Assembly: GCF_033115175.1 (NCBI RefSeq)
Contig: NC_084836.1
Coordinates: 69,425,297-69,489,296, forward strand
DNA: 64,000 nucleotides
Origin: Lepus europaeus
Taxonomy: Eukaryota > Chordata > Mammalia > Lagomorpha > Leporidae
Reading direction: 5' to 3'
Below are positions 30,488-42,249 of the stretch, in pieces. The translations under genes and the position numbers were made by a program. Position 1 is the stretch's first letter. Each line of letters starts with the position of its first letter. The notes under the pieces are model-generated. The model was not told the origin of the DNA. It ran no database searches and was given only the letters and a program-made list of their open reading frames with translations.

Positions 30488-30706
30488 ATAGCCAAGTTCA
30501 TTATTAGCAGAAATAACTGCATGAAATCAGGAAAACAATAAATGAAAAACTGAGAAATTTAGTAATGTGAAATTATTTTTAAAAAAACTAATTCTGAAGC
30601 AGAATACATTAATGGGCTGAAAAAAAAAGAGCATCAGCAGAATTGTTCTAGCGGATAGAAGAATCTGTGACTCAGAAGATGAGGTATTTGAAAATATACA
30701 AAGGTG

Positions 30707-31045
30707 GGGCCAGGGCTGTGGTGCAGGGGGTAAAGCCACTGCCTGCAGTGCCAGCATCTCATATGGGTGCCAGTTTGAATCCTGGCTGCTCCACTGCTGA
30801 TCCAGCTCTCTGCCATGGCCTGGGAAAGCAGTAGAGGATGGCCCAAGTCCTTGAGCCCCTGAACCCATGTGGGAGACCCAAAAGAAGCTCCTGGCTCCTG
30901 GCTTCAGATCAGCCCAGCTCCAGCCATTGCAGCCGTTTGGGGAGTGAACCAGTGGATGGAAAACCTCTCTCTCTCTCTCTCTCTGCCTCTGCTGCTCTGT
31001 AACTCTGCCTTTCAAATAAATAAATAAATCTTTAAAAAAAATACA
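30707..31045 (+). mobile_element. CSINE, TSD ATACAAAG
   Basis: GGGGCCAGGGCTGTGGTGCA head. ATACAAAGG flanks both ends. Confidence 0.92.
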
Positions 31046-31187
31046 AAGGAGAAAAAGGAAAAAGAATGAAAAAAGTCTATGGGACTTAAGGAACAGCATG
31101 AGGAGACTTAACTTTCACTCTATAGAGCTTAAAGAAGGAAAATAAAGATAAAAAGTGACCGAAATATTGTTTAAAGAAATGATATAG

Positions 31188-31520
31188 GGACCAGTGTGAT
31201 GGCACAGTGGGTTAAGCTGCCACTTCTGATGTTGGAAACACATATCAGAGCACTGGTTCCACTCCCAGCTGCTCTGCTTCCAATCTAAGTCCCTGCTTAT
31301 GCACCTGGGAAAGTAGCAGATAATGGCCCACGTAGTTGGCTCCCCACCCCCAACATGGGAGACCAGGATGGAATTCCTGGCTCCTAGCTTCAGCCTGGCC
31401 CAGCCCTGGCAGTTGTGGCCATTGGAGAGTGAACCAGCAGATAGAAGATATTTTCTCTTTCTTCCTCTCTGTCCTAACTCTCTCAAATAAATAAACTAGA
31501 TCTTTAAAAAAAAAAAAGAT
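31188..31520 (+). mobile_element. CSINE
   Basis: GGGACCAGTGTGATGGCACA head and AAATAAATAAACTAGATC tail. Confidence 0.88.
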
Positions 31521-31529
31521 GGAGAAAAC

Positions 31530-32334
31530 AGCCCAAATCACACACAAAAAAAGATACAAATGTCAAGGTTTAGCAAAGTCAAAAGTCTCCAATCAGTTCA
31601 ATTCAAATGTACCAAAATATGTTATAATTAAAAATCCAAGACAGGATTATTAGCCTGGCAATTAAGATGCCAGTGTCAATTCCCAGCACCAGCTCCTGAC
31701 TTCAGCTTCCTGCTAATACAGACAGACCCTGGGAGACAGAAGTGAGGGTTCAAGTAATCTAGTTCCTGTTTCCCACATAGGAGACCTGGCTTGCATTCCC
31801 AGCTCCTGGCTTCAGCCCCAGCCCAGCTACAATCATTGCAGGCATCTGGGGAGTGAACCAACAGAGAAGCTCTGTGTGTGTGTGTGTCTCAAACAAATAA
31901 ATAATTTGGTGATAAAGAGAATTCTGAAAGCAACAAGAGATAAGGAGCATACCACATATAAGGGCATTTGATAAGGCTACCAGTGAATTTCTGAACCGAA
32001 ATCTTACAGGCCAGGAGACAGTGGGATGATATATTCCAAGTGCTGAAAGAATATAACTGCCAACCAAAAACAATTTACTCTGCAAAGCTGTCCTTCAAAA
32101 ATGGAGAGTCACAGCTTTCCCAGAAAACAAAAGCAATGACATAAACCAGAACCCTTAACCCCTAACCTTAGCCCTTCTCTTGACAAATTGTCAAAAATCC
32201 AAGACAGGATCAGAGGTTTAGCCTAGCAGTTAATTAGTGGTATAGTCAAAAAAATGCTAAAGGAATTTCTTCAAGAAGAAAGAAAATGTTACTAATTAGC
32301 AGCATGAAAGTATAAAATTAACTTAATTCTATTT
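31530..32334 (+). mobile_element. Old LINE-1 ORF2 fragment around a SINE
   Basis: L1 phrases (GAAAGCAACAAGAGATAAGG, GCAAAGCTGTCCTTCAAAAA) at 31910-32120, with likely related sequence at 31540-31644. Confidence 0.65.
31645..31905 (+). mobile_element. Old CSINE
   Basis: TAGCCTGGCAATTAAGATGC head. Ends with a GT tract and AAACAAATAAATAA. Confidence 0.8.
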
Positions 32335-32660
32335 TTTCCACAAACTTTTTGAAGTACTTTTCCACATAAAAAATTTTCAAATGTTCATGGAAAAATGGAA
32401 TAAAATTTTTTAATGTAAACTTTATTACTAACATAAAGTCTATCAAGCTCAAGACACTTTTTAAAGCAATGAAACCAGTCATTTAGTCCTTCTCTAAGGA
32501 ATCTGAGAAACCAGGGTTTTTACCATGCCAATACAACCATTTTATATTACTAATAAAAAAGACATGGGCTCCCTTTAAAGATTTCTAAATTAGGAAACAG
32601 AAACCAGAAAAAGCCAAATCAGAACTGTGAGGCAGGAGCCTAATGATTTCTCATTGAAAT
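32335..32660 (-). mobile_element. Possible mariner-like DNA transposon fragment
   Basis: Contains the CAAACTTTTTGAAGTACTTT end motif shared with the small elements at 49420 and 49933, then sequence without a frame. Family not assigned. Confidence 0.35.
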
Positions 32661-32699
32661 TCTTTCCCAATTGCCCTTATTTGATGAGAGTGATGAGTA

Positions 32700-32872
32700 G
32701 GTGCATCGGGTCACATTGGAGACAGGGATGAAGCTCCTTGCTCCTGGCTTTTGCCTGGCCAGCCCCAGCCATTGCAGCCATTTGGGAGTGAACCAGAGAA
32801 TGAAGACCTCTCTCTGTCTCTTCCTCTCTCTCTCCGTAACTATGCCTTTCAAATGATTTTTTTAAAAAAATA
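32700..32872 (+). mobile_element. CSINE, 5' truncated
   Basis: Only the body (CTCCTTGCTCCTGGCTTTTG onward) and tail. Confidence 0.8.
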
Positions 32873-32880
32873 AAGAAAAG

Positions 32881-33205
32881 GGCCGGCGCCATGGCTCACT
32901 AGGCTAATCCTCCACCTGTGGCGCTGGCATCCCATATGGGCACCGGTTCTCTCCCTGTCGCTCCTCTTCCAGTCCAGCTCTCCGCTGTGGCCCAGGAGGA
33001 CAGTGAAGGATGGCCCAAGTGCTTGGGCTCCTGCACCTGCATGGGAGACCAGGAGGAAGCACCTGGCTCCTGGCTTCGAATTGGCGCAGCCTGCCGGCCA
33101 TAGCGGCCATTTGGTGAGTGAACCAACGGAAGGAAGACCTTTCTCTCTGTCTCTCTCTCACTGTCTATAATTCTGTCAAATAAAATAAAATAAAATAATA
33201 TAATA
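32881..33205 (+). mobile_element. Young CSINE
   Basis: GGCCGGCGCCATGGCTCACT head and AAATAAAATAAAATAAAATA tail. Confidence 0.92.
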
Positions 33206-33262
33206 TAAAAGTTTAATATAAATTAATTAATTGAATTGAATTTTTATTGAAAGCTCTGCTCT

Positions 33263-33585
33263 TAGGACCAGTGTTATAGCACAGTAGGTTAAGCTGATGA
33301 CTGTCACAAGCAAACCATATTGTTGCATGGGTTCCAGTCCCACCTGCTCAACTTCTGATCCAGCTCCCTAATGCACTTAGGAAAGCAACAGAAGATGGCC
33401 CAAGTAGTTGGGCCACTGCCTCCTGTGTAGGTGGCCCAGGTGGAGTTCCAGACTACTGACTTTGGCCTCACCTAGCCCTAGCTATTGCAACCATGTGAAG
33501 AGTAAGCTAGCAGATGGAAGATGACTGTCTCTCCCTTTCTCTCTATCATTCTACCTTTCAAATACATTTTTTTAATTGAAAAAAA
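33263..33585 (+). mobile_element. Old CSINE
   Basis: AGGACCAGTGTTATAGCACA head and TTTCAAATACATTTTTT tail. Confidence 0.85.
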
Positions 33586-33785
33586 AATGAAGCTTTCCTA
33601 TTGTCTGCAGCTTATCTGGGAGCAATAGTGTTGACAGTCCTTAAGCAGAAAATTTGCTCAACTTTAATTTTTTCTGTCTGAAATCAGGCAGGAGTTATCC
33701 CTCAGCCTTTTTTTTTTTTTTAAACCAGCAACTTAATTAGATCCTTAGTAAGAGGCTTAGAAAAAAAATATTAGAATGCAATTAT

Positions 33786-34560
33786 TGAGGATAGACCCCA
33801 TTTGTTACTCTAAAAATGGACCACAGGTAGTCTTGGGACAGCAAAATAGCTTTGATTTTTGGTAAAATTTGTGACTCCACAGCTTCCTGATCAGCCTTGT
33901 GCTGCTCTGTAATCTTGTGTGGCTCTTTCTCTCTATCACAGACCCCACCTTCCTGGGGGCTGGGTTTCTGAAGCTGCTTCTTGAATAAGCATCAGGAAGG
34001 TGTTTTGGGATTTTCACCTTACTGATACAAGTTTTTATGGAGGTGATGATAACAAAAGTCAGAAAAACTTAGTTGAGGGTAAGAGGTCTGGTCGCATGTT
34101 GCAAGCTACTGCTCATCTGCATTGGCAGGGCCACCTGCTCATCTGTGTGGCACCTGCAGGGTTGTTGAAGATGGTCCCAGGAGCAACGCTGGCCTGCAGT
34201 TTCTCTCATACTGAATGGAGGGATATGCATCATGACCCAAGAGCTTTCAGGCACAGCTTCAGTAGGATGATGTCTAGGCATTTTGGGAAGCCAAAAGTCC
34301 ACCTTTCTTGACACCGTTGACTGGTTTTGTGACTGTAATAAGAATCATCGTCTTCTTCCTCTTCTCTATCCTGGATTGAAGAAGAGTGCTTCCTCTTGTG
34401 CGTGGCTGGTCTCAAATGCCTAGCAGATTGGGAATATCCACCAATTCCTCTGAAGCAGACAGGGTTCACTGACAGTGCTGCTTCCTCTTTGTGGGCTTAT
34501 TAGCCCAGAGGTCACTCTTTTTAACCATCTCTATCATCTTTCTTGGCTTCATGGTCCTTT
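33786..34560 (-). pseudogene. Possible processed pseudogene, parent unknown
   Basis: Minus-strand text free of repeats has protein-like stretches in changing frames: KPRKMIEMVKKSDLWANKP, HLRPATHKRKHSSSIQDREE with a following EEEDDDSYY, and nearer 33900 [20 protein letters not shown] then [15 protein letters not shown]. The basic and acidic clusters look like an intronless nuclear-protein retrocopy. I do not recognise the parent. Confidence 0.35.
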
Positions 34561-34603
34561 TCTTCAGTGTTCAGACTCTCAGCTTACAAGATGAGACAGA
34601 GAT

Positions 34604-34930
34604 GGGGCTGGCGCTGTGGCATAGGGGGTAAAGCTACCGCCTGCAGTGCCAGCATCCCATATAGGTGCCGGTTCGAGACCCAGTTACTCCACTTCCGATC
34701 CAACTCTCTACTATGGCCTGAAAAAGCAGTAAAAGATGGCCTAAGTCCTTGGGCCCCTGCACCCATGTGGGAGACCTGGAAGAATCTCCTGGCTCCTGGC
34801 TTCGGATCAGTTGGGGAGTGAACCAGCAGATGGAAGATCTCTCTCTCTCCTTCTCTCTCTCTCTCTGCCTCTCCCTCTCTGTGTGTATAACTGTGACTTT
34901 CAAGTAAAATAAATACATCTTTTAAAAGAA
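34604..34930 (+). mobile_element. CSINE
   Basis: GGGGCTGGCGCTGTGGCATA head, long CT tract and AAATAAATACATC tail. Confidence 0.92.
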
Positions 34931-35179
34931 AAGTAAATGCAAAAATGGAATTAAAGCATCAGTTTATTTTTTAAAAATGATGAGACAGAGTTACTCAGCC
35001 TTTCTGTTCAGTTCGTCTGTTTATTGAGGGCCACCCACATTAAAGAGGACAGTCTTCTTTACTAAGACTACTAATTCAATTGTCAGTCTACCCAGAAACA
35101 ACCTCACACCCAGAATAAAGCTTGACTGAATGTCTAGGCACTCCAGGGCCCAGTCAAGTTGACATGTAAAATTAACCAT

Positions 35180-36130
35180 CGCAATTATCAACAGAGTAAA
35201 AAGGTAGCACACAGGAGAAAGTATCTACAAATCTCACATCTATATCCAGAATATATAAAGATCTCCCACAATTCAACCACAATAGTAATAAATCCAATTC
35301 AAAATTGGGACAAGGACTTAAATAGAAACTCTCCAAAGATAAACATAAACCATAAAAACATGAAAAGATGACTAACATTACTCATCATTAGGAAAGGCAA
35401 ACCAAAGCCACATTGAAATATGACTTTATACCCATCAAAATGGCTATCATATGTAAAAAAAAAAAAAAAAAAAAAAAAAAGAAAGTAACAAATGTTAGTG
35501 AGGATGTAAAAAAAATGGAACCCTTGGGTCCTGCTGGTAGGAATATAAATAGCAGCCAGTATGGAAAACAGCTTGGCCATTTCTCAAAAAAATTAAACAC
35601 AGGATTACCAAACAATCCAACAATCCCAATTCTGAATATGTGAAGAATTGAAAGCAGACACTTGACAGATTTAATGGTCAAAGCAGCATTATTCACAGTA
35701 GCTTAGCAGTAGAAGCAGCCTAACTATCCATCAACAGATGAATGAATACATAAAAAGTGACAAATACCAACAACAGAATATTATTCAGCCTTAAAATAAG
35801 CAAAAATTCTGACAATCTTCAACCTTTGAACCTTGAAGACATGATCAACAAAATAAAGCAGTTCACAAAAGACAAATACTTTATGATTCCACTTATATGG
35901 CAAACTAGGAATAGGCAAATTTATAGAGACGGAAAGTAGAGCTGGGAGGAGAAAAAGTGGGGAGTTACTGTTTTATGGAAACAGGTTTTAGAATAAGATG
36001 AGAAAAGTTCTGGAGGTAGACGATGGTGATGATTGCACAATGTGAGTGCATTGTAAAATAGTTGAAGTGGTAAACTTTAAGTACTTTAAGTTACGTATAT
36101 TTTATAAGAGTGAAAAAAAAAAGACACCAG
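35180..36130 (+). mobile_element. LINE-1 ORF2 end/3' fragment
   Basis: L1 phrases ATCTCACATCTATATCCAGA, ATGGCTATCATATGTA, TGCTGGTAGGAATATAAATA and CTATCCATCAACAGATGAAT. A poly-A of about 27 at 35455-35480 is an internal expansion. All frames are broken. Confidence 0.85.
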
Positions 36131-36448
36131 AACTACAAAAATTAATTAACTCCTGATGTATGCTACCACATGGTGAACCTTGATGCCAGACACAAAACAG
36201 CAGTCATTGTATGATGCCATTTATACGAGCTTCCTAGAATGGGCAAACTGATGTTGACAGAAAAGGGAAAGGAAGTTCCTAGGGCCTGAAAAGGAGGAAG
36301 TGGGAGTAATTATTTAATGAAGATAGTTTCTGTTGGGCTTATGAAAAAGTTCTGAAAAGAGTAGTGAGAGTTATACAAAACTTTAAGTGGACTAAATTGG
36401 ACTTAATTCTACAGAACTGCATAACTGAAACTTACAAAAATGGTAAAT

Positions 36449-36787
36449 GGCCGGCGCCGCGGCTCAGTAGGCTAATCCTCCGCCTTGCGGCGCCGGAACA
36501 CCAGGTTCTAGTCCCAGTCGGGGCACCAATCCTGTAACGGTTGCCCCTCTTCCAGGCCAGCTCTCTGCTGTGGCCAGGGAGTGCAGTGGAGGATGGCCCA
36601 AGTTCTCGGGCCCTGCACCCCATGGGAGACCAGGAGAAGCACCTGGCTCCTGCCATCGGAACAGCGCCGTGCACCGGCCGCAGCGCGCCAACCGCAGCGG
36701 CCATTGGAGGGTGAACCAACGGCAAAAAGGAAGACCTTTCTTTCTGTCTCTCTCTCACTGTCCACTCTGCCTGTCAAAAAAAAAAAT
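36449..36787 (+). mobile_element. Young CSINE, TSD ATGGTAAATG
   Basis: GGCCGGCGCCGCGGCTCAGT head. AAAATGGTAAATG lies before and after. Confidence 0.95.
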
Positions 36788-36925
36788 GGTAAATGTTTTA
36801 TACATATATATAATTGTGATAATATATATTACCACAATAAAAATTAAAACAGGTCAAAAAATTAAAACAGGTCATGACCTGTTTGAAGTAAAAATTATTG
36901 AACTGTAATAAATATGAAGTTTATT

Positions 36926-37293
36926 TTTTAAAGATTTATTTATTTACTTGAAAGTCAGAGTTACATAAAGAGAGAAGGAGAGGCAGAGAGAGAGAGAAAG
37001 AAAGGGAGAGAGGTCTTCCATCTACTGGTTCACTCCCCAATTGGCCGCAAAGGCCAGAGCTATGCCAATCTGAAGTCAGGAGCCAGGAACCAGGGGCCAG
37101 AAGCCAGGAGCTTCTCCTGGGTCTCCCACATGGGTGCAGGGGCTCAAGGACTTGGACCATCTTCTACTGCTTTCCCAGGCCCTAGCAGAGAACTGGATTA
37201 GAAGAGGAGCAGCCAGGTTTCAAACCGGCACCCTTAAGGGATGCCAGCACTGCAGGTAGTGGCTTAACCTGCTTCACCACAGCGCTGGCCCCT
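36926..37293 (-). mobile_element. CSINE with small internal duplication
   Basis: AAAGATTTATTTATTTACTT through ACCACAGCGCTGGCCCC. AGCCAGGA-type text is repeated three times at about 37078-37112. AGTTTAT flanks. Confidence 0.9.
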
Positions 37294-37325
37294 AAAGTTT
37301 ATAACATACGTAGAAGTATGATACA

Positions 37326-37637
37326 GGGGCTGGCACTGTTGCATAGTGGGTAAAGCCACCGCCTGCAGTGCCAGCATCCCACATGGGTGCCAGTTCAAGT
37401 ACGGGCTACTCCACTTCTGACCCAGCTCTCTGCTATGGCCTGGGAAAGCAGTATAAGATGGCCCAAGTCCTTGGGCTCCTGTACCCGCATGGGAAGACCT
37501 GGAGGAAGCTCCTGGCTTCAGATCAGTGTAGCTCTGGCCATTGCGGCCAATTGGGGAGTGAACCAGTGGATGGAAGACTTCTCTATCTCTCCCTCTCTGT
37601 GTAACTCTTTCAAATAAATAAAATAAATTTTTAAGAA
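37326..37637 (+). mobile_element. CSINE
   Basis: GGGGCTGGCACTGTTGCATA head and AAATAAATAAAATAAAT tail. Confidence 0.92.
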
Positions 37638-37821
37638 AATGTAAAATCTAGCAAAATGGTGCATCTAAACCAATAATTGCATCAACTATAAATGATATAA
37701 TAGCCAATTAAAAGGCAGAAATTGTTAGATTGCATTTTTTAAAGATTCAATTCATGTATTTCCCATGAGAAACCACTTTAATTATAAGGACCCAAATGTG
37801 TTAAAAAGTAAAAGGATGCTA

Positions 37822-38107
37822 AGTCGGGCATCGAGGCATAGTGGATTAAGATGCTGCCTGTGACACCAGCATCCGAGATCACTGCACCTGTAAGAGTCCC
37901 AGTTGCTCCACTTCTGCTCCTGTGCCTGGGAAAGCAGTAGAAGAGGACATAAATACATACGCCTCTGACATCCCTGTGGGAGGCCCAGCTGGATCTCTTG
38001 GCTCCCAGCTTTAGCCTGACCCAGCCCTGGCTGTTGCAGCCATTTGGGGAGTGAAATAGCAGATGGAAGACCTCTCTCTCTCTCCCTCTTGCTTTCTGTG
38101 GCTCTGC
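37822..38107 (+). mobile_element. CSINE, 3' truncated
   Basis: AAGTCGGGCATCGAGGCATA head. It runs to the CT tract and then meets an opposite-strand SINE without a tail. Confidence 0.85.
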
Positions 38108-38415
38108 AGAGAGTGCCTTTGCAGAGAGGCAGAGTGACAGAGAGAGGCAGAGGTCTTCCATCCACTGGTTCACTCCCCAAATGGCTGCAATGACTGGAGC
38201 TGTGCTGATCCGAAGCCAGGAGCTAGGAGCTTCCTCCGGGTCTTCCACGTGGGTGCAGGGGCCCAAGCACTTGCGCCATCTTCTGCTACTTTCCCAGTTG
38301 CATTAGCAGGGAGCTGGATCAGAAGTGGAGCAGCCAGGACTGGAATAAGCGCTTATATGAGATGCTAGCATGGCTGGTGGAGGCTTAACCTACTATGCCA
38401 CAGTGCCGGCCCCTA
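38108..38415 (-). mobile_element. CSINE, tail-to-tail with previous
   Basis: Starts inside the GAGAGAGGCAGAGTGACAGA part and ends CACAGTGCCGGCCCC. Both copies lack A tails at the junction. Confidence 0.85.
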
Positions 38416-38627
38416 AAATAAATCTTTGTAAAAAGTAATAGCAAGTTAATACCAAAAGAAAGAAGGAGTGACCATAATAATCATCAAGAGAGTTGATACA
38501 CAGCAAAGTTTATTCACAGGTATAAATAGGGTCATTTCATGATGGTGAAGGGAATAAGTCATGGAGAAGACATAGAAAACCTAAAAATCTAGGTACCTTA
38601 CAATGGAGTTTCAAAGTATATGAAGCA

Positions 38628-38910
38628 AGGGCAGGTGTTTGGCCTAGCAGTTGAAACACCAGTTGGAACACCTGCATTCCATCATAGTTCCCAGGCTCAA
38701 TTCCTGGCTTTACCCCAGATTCCAGTTTCCTGATAAGTTGGGCACCCTAGAAGGTAGCAGGTCACAACTCAAGTAACTGGGTCCCTGCCACTCATATGGG
38801 AGACACATCGATTCAACTCCAAACTCCTGGCCTCCAGCTGATGAAAGATCTCTGCCCACTGCTCTCTATTTCTCTTTCAAATAAAATATAAATAAATAAA
38901 CATTTAAAAG
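38628..38910 (+). mobile_element. Old CSINE
   Basis: GGGCAGGTGTTTGGCCTAGC head of the older SINE type. Confidence 0.8.
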
Positions 38911-39448
38911 AAATTTCCTTTGGAAAGGAAATTGGAGAGGGACATCATTACAAATCCTGCATATAATAAAAGGATAAAAAGGGGGCATTATCACCAGCTT
39001 TAGGCCTCTAAACTCAACAATTCAGATGAAATGGATAAATTCTTTGAAATAGAATGGGAAAGCTCACTCAATAAAAACAGATAAACAGAATATCCCTATT
39101 TTTTAATTGACCAGTAGTTTAAAGCCTGCCCATAAATTAAACTATAAGCCAGATGATTCACCTGATTATTCCTTCCCTTGTCTCACCCAAACACTGGTGG
39201 TTTGTACCAAGAATATAAAAAAGAAACAATACTGATTCTCCACAAACTCTTACAGAACATTGAAGAGAACAGAATTATGTCTGATTCTCTAAAGCCAGTG
39301 TTACATTGATGCCAAAAACAAAGGCATTACGAGAAAACTGTAGACCCAAACCCCTCATAGACAAAATTCGAGCAAATTAAAACCCAAGATGTAAAAAGAA
39401 TAACGTATCATGAGTAAATGGAGTTTATCTCCAAAATGCAGTTTCATT

Positions 39449-39765
39449 TCTTTTTTTTTGACAGTTAGTGAGAGAGAGAGAGACAGAGAGAAAGGTCTTC
39501 CTTCCACTGGTTCACCCACCAAATGGCCGCTACAGCCAGCATACTGCGCCGATCCAGAGCCAGGAGCCAGGTGCTTCCTCCTGGCCTCCCATGCAGATGC
39601 AGGGCCCAAGCACTTGGGCCATCCTCCACTGCCTTCCCGGGCCACAGCAGAGAGCTGGCCTGGAAGAGGGGCAACCAGGACAGAATCGGCGGCCCAACCG
39701 GGACTAGAACCCAGGGTGCCGGCACCGCAGGTGGAGGATTAGCCAAGTGAGCCGTGGTGCCGGCC
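39449..39765 (-). mobile_element. Young CSINE, TSD AAAATGCAGTTTC
   Basis: GAGCCGTGGTGCCGGCC at its right end. AAAATGCAGTTTC is repeated on both sides. Confidence 0.93.
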
Positions 39766-40001
39766 GAAAATGCAGTTTCTGTAATATCCATAAACTAATA
39801 TAATTCATTATATTAACAGATTCAACTAGGAAAAAAATTATCCCAAGAGATGTAGAAAAGCTTTTAATAAATCAATTATCTATACCTGATTAAAAATCTC
39901 GGCAAATGAAGATAAGCTTCCCAACCAGATGGAAAGCACCATTGAAAAATACTACCTAATGGTAAAGAATTACATGCTTTCCCATAAGATCAAAAACAAA
40001 G

Positions 40002-40325
40002 GGGCCGGCGCTGTGGCATAGCAGGTACTGCCACTGCCGCCTGCAGTGCTGGCATCTCATATGGGCGCCAGTTCGAGGCCCAGCTGCTCCACTTCTGATC
40101 TCTGCTATGGCCTGGGAAAGCAGTAGAAGATGGCCCAAATCCTAGGGCCCCTGCACTCATGTGGGAGACCTGGAAGAGTCTCTGGCTCCTGGCTCCTGGC
40201 TCCTGGCTTTAGATTGTCACACCTCTGGCTATTGCAGCCAGTTGGGGAGTGAAACAGCAGATAGAGAACCTCTCTGTGTGTAACTCTGACTTTCAAATAA
40301 ATAAACAGATCTTTAGCAAAAAAGC
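40002..40325 (+). mobile_element. CSINE
   Basis: GGGGCCGGCGCTGTGGCATA head. CTCCTGG is triplicated at about 40183-40208. AAAAACAAA / AAAAAGCAAA flanks. Confidence 0.92.
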
Positions 40326-40610
40326 AAAGATATCTGTTCTCATCTTTTTTTTTCCCCAAGTATATAATGGTGCCCTAGCTTATTCAAAAAGTTAGAAAAA
40401 AATTTAAAAACACAGAGATATGAAGGGAAGAGACAAAACTGCTTGTATTGGCATATGATAGAACTGTATATGTAAACAATCCAATGAATCTGAAAAAAAT
40501 TCTATGAAGACTAATAACTTATTTCAGTATACAAATCAATATGGCAAAACCTATGGGATTCCCCTATAATGGTGGTGAACAATTGCAAATTGAAATTAAA
40601 AGACAATACT

Positions 40611-40866
40611 GGGGCCAGCGTTGTGGTGCAAAAGGTTAGGCTACCACCTGCAATGCTTGCCGGCATCCCATATGAGCTCCACTTCCAATCCAGTTCCCAG
40701 CTAGTGCTCCTGAGAAAGCGGTGGAGGAGGGCCTAAGTACCTGGGCTCCTGCCATTAGGGCTATTTGGGGAGCAAACCAGCCGATGGAAGATCTTTCTGT
40801 CTCTCTCCCACCCTCCTTCCCTCTCTCTGTAATTCTGCCTGTCAAATAAATACATTTTTTTTAAAC
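40611..40866 (+). mobile_element. CSINE with internal deletion
   Basis: GGGGCCAGCGTTGTGGTGCA head and AAATAAATACATTTT tail. The middle is shortened. Confidence 0.88.
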
Positions 40867-40902
40867 AGTACCATTCATAACAGTATAAAAAATATGATAT
40901 GC

Positions 40903-41212
40903 GGAGGCAAGTGTTTAGGTCTAGTAGTTAGGATGTTTGCATCCCACGTTAGAATACCTGGATTTGATTTTTGCATCTGGCTGCTGCTGCAGCTTCCTGC
41001 CAATGCAGACCCCAAGAGGCAGTAATGATGGCTCAAGTAATTGGGTTTCTGCCACCCACGTGGGAAAACTGGATTGAGCGACCAGGTCCCAGCTTCAACT
41101 TTGGCTCAGCCCTGGCCATTGTGGGCATTTGAGAAGTGAATCAGCATATTAGAGTTGTCTGTTTTTCTCTGTCTCTCTACTTCGCAAATAAATAAATATT
41201 TTTCAAAATATA
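40903..41212 (+). mobile_element. Old CSINE
   Basis: GAGGCAAGTGTTTAGGTCTA head and GCAAATAAATAAATA tail. Confidence 0.82.
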
Positions 41213-41351
41213 TAAGTAATGATAAGTCTAACAAAAATGTACAAGATCTATATATTGAAAATTACCAAATATTTATGAGAAAAAAATAAATGGAATGATA
41301 TGGTATGTTCAGAAGTCAGAATACTCAATATTGTTAAGATTTCAATTCTTG

Positions 41352-41680
41352 GAGCTGGTGCTGTGGCGTAAGGGTAGAGCCGCCGCCTGCAGTGCCAGCA
41401 TCCCATATGGACCCTGGTTCGAGACCCGGCTGCTCCACTTCTGATCCAGCTCTCTGCTATGGCCTGGGAAAGTAGTAAAAGATGGCCCAAGTTCTTGGGC
41501 CTCTGCACCTGCTGTGGGAGACCCGGAAGTAACTCCTGGCTCCTGGCTTCGGATTGGGGCAGCTCCGCCTGTTGCGGCCAGTTGGGGAGTGAACCAGCGG
41601 ATGGAAGACCTCTCTCTCTTTCTGCCTCTCCTTCTCTGTGTAACTCTGCCTTTCAAATAAATAAATCTTAAAAAAAGATT
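41352..41680 (+). mobile_element. CSINE, TSD AAGATTTCAATT
   Basis: GGAGCTGGTGCTGTGGCGTA head. AAGATTTCAATT lies on both sides. Confidence 0.93.
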
Positions 41681-41908
41681 TCAATTATCCCTCAAATTTA
41701 TCAATAAAATTAATATAATTTCCATCAAAATATTGGAGTCTTTTTTTTAGTAGAACTCAACAGACTGATTCTGAATTTTATTTGGGAATGCAAAGGGAGA
41801 GAGCAGTGTAGGCATAGGGGAATGAACTAACAGGACATCTGTTTGTTCCCTTGTCTCTGACTCTCAAAGAAATAAAAATAAATATAATATTTTTAAAAGC
41901 CCACTCTG

Positions 41909-42249
41909 GGTCGGCGCCGTGGCTCAATAGGCTAATCCTCTGCCTGTGGCGCCGGCACCCGGGGTTCTAGTCCCAGTCGGGGCACTGGATTCTGTCCCAG
42001 TTGCCCCTCTTCCAGGCCAGCTCTCTGCTGTGGCCTGGGAAGGCAGTGGAGGATGGCCCAAGTGCTTGGGCCCTGCACCCGCATGGGAGACCAGGAGAAG
42101 CACCTGGCTCCTGGCTTCGGATCAGCGCGGTGTGCCGGCCGCGGCGGCCATTGGAGGGTGAACCAACGGCAAAGGAAGACCTTTCTCTCGTCTCTCTCTC
42201 TCTCTCTCTCTCTCACTGTCCACTCTGCCTGTCCAAAAAAAAAAAAAAG
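41909..42249 (+). mobile_element. Young CSINE
   Basis: GGTCGGCGCCGTGGCTCAAT head. CACTCTG-type flanks (CCCACTCTGGG / GTGCACTCTG). Confidence 0.93.

Larger units (their letters stand above)
38450..41830 (+). mobile_element. LINE-1 ORF2 fragment, split by SINEs
   Basis: Segments at about 38450-38627, 38911-39448, 39766-40001, 40326-40610, 40867-40902, 41213-41351 and 41681-41830 read in order as plus-strand L1 ORF2: CAGATGAAATGGATAAATTC, AAACCCAAGATGTAAAAAGA, TTCCCAACCAGATGGAAAGC, ATCCAATGAATCTGAAAA-type text and TGGGAATGCAAAGGG. It is fossil reverse-transcriptase coding sequence with no open frame. Confidence 0.8.

Noticed and set aside
35455-35482. Poly-A of about 27 as a retrocopy tail
   Set aside because: L1 text continues on both sides, so it is an internal expansion and not the end of an insertion.
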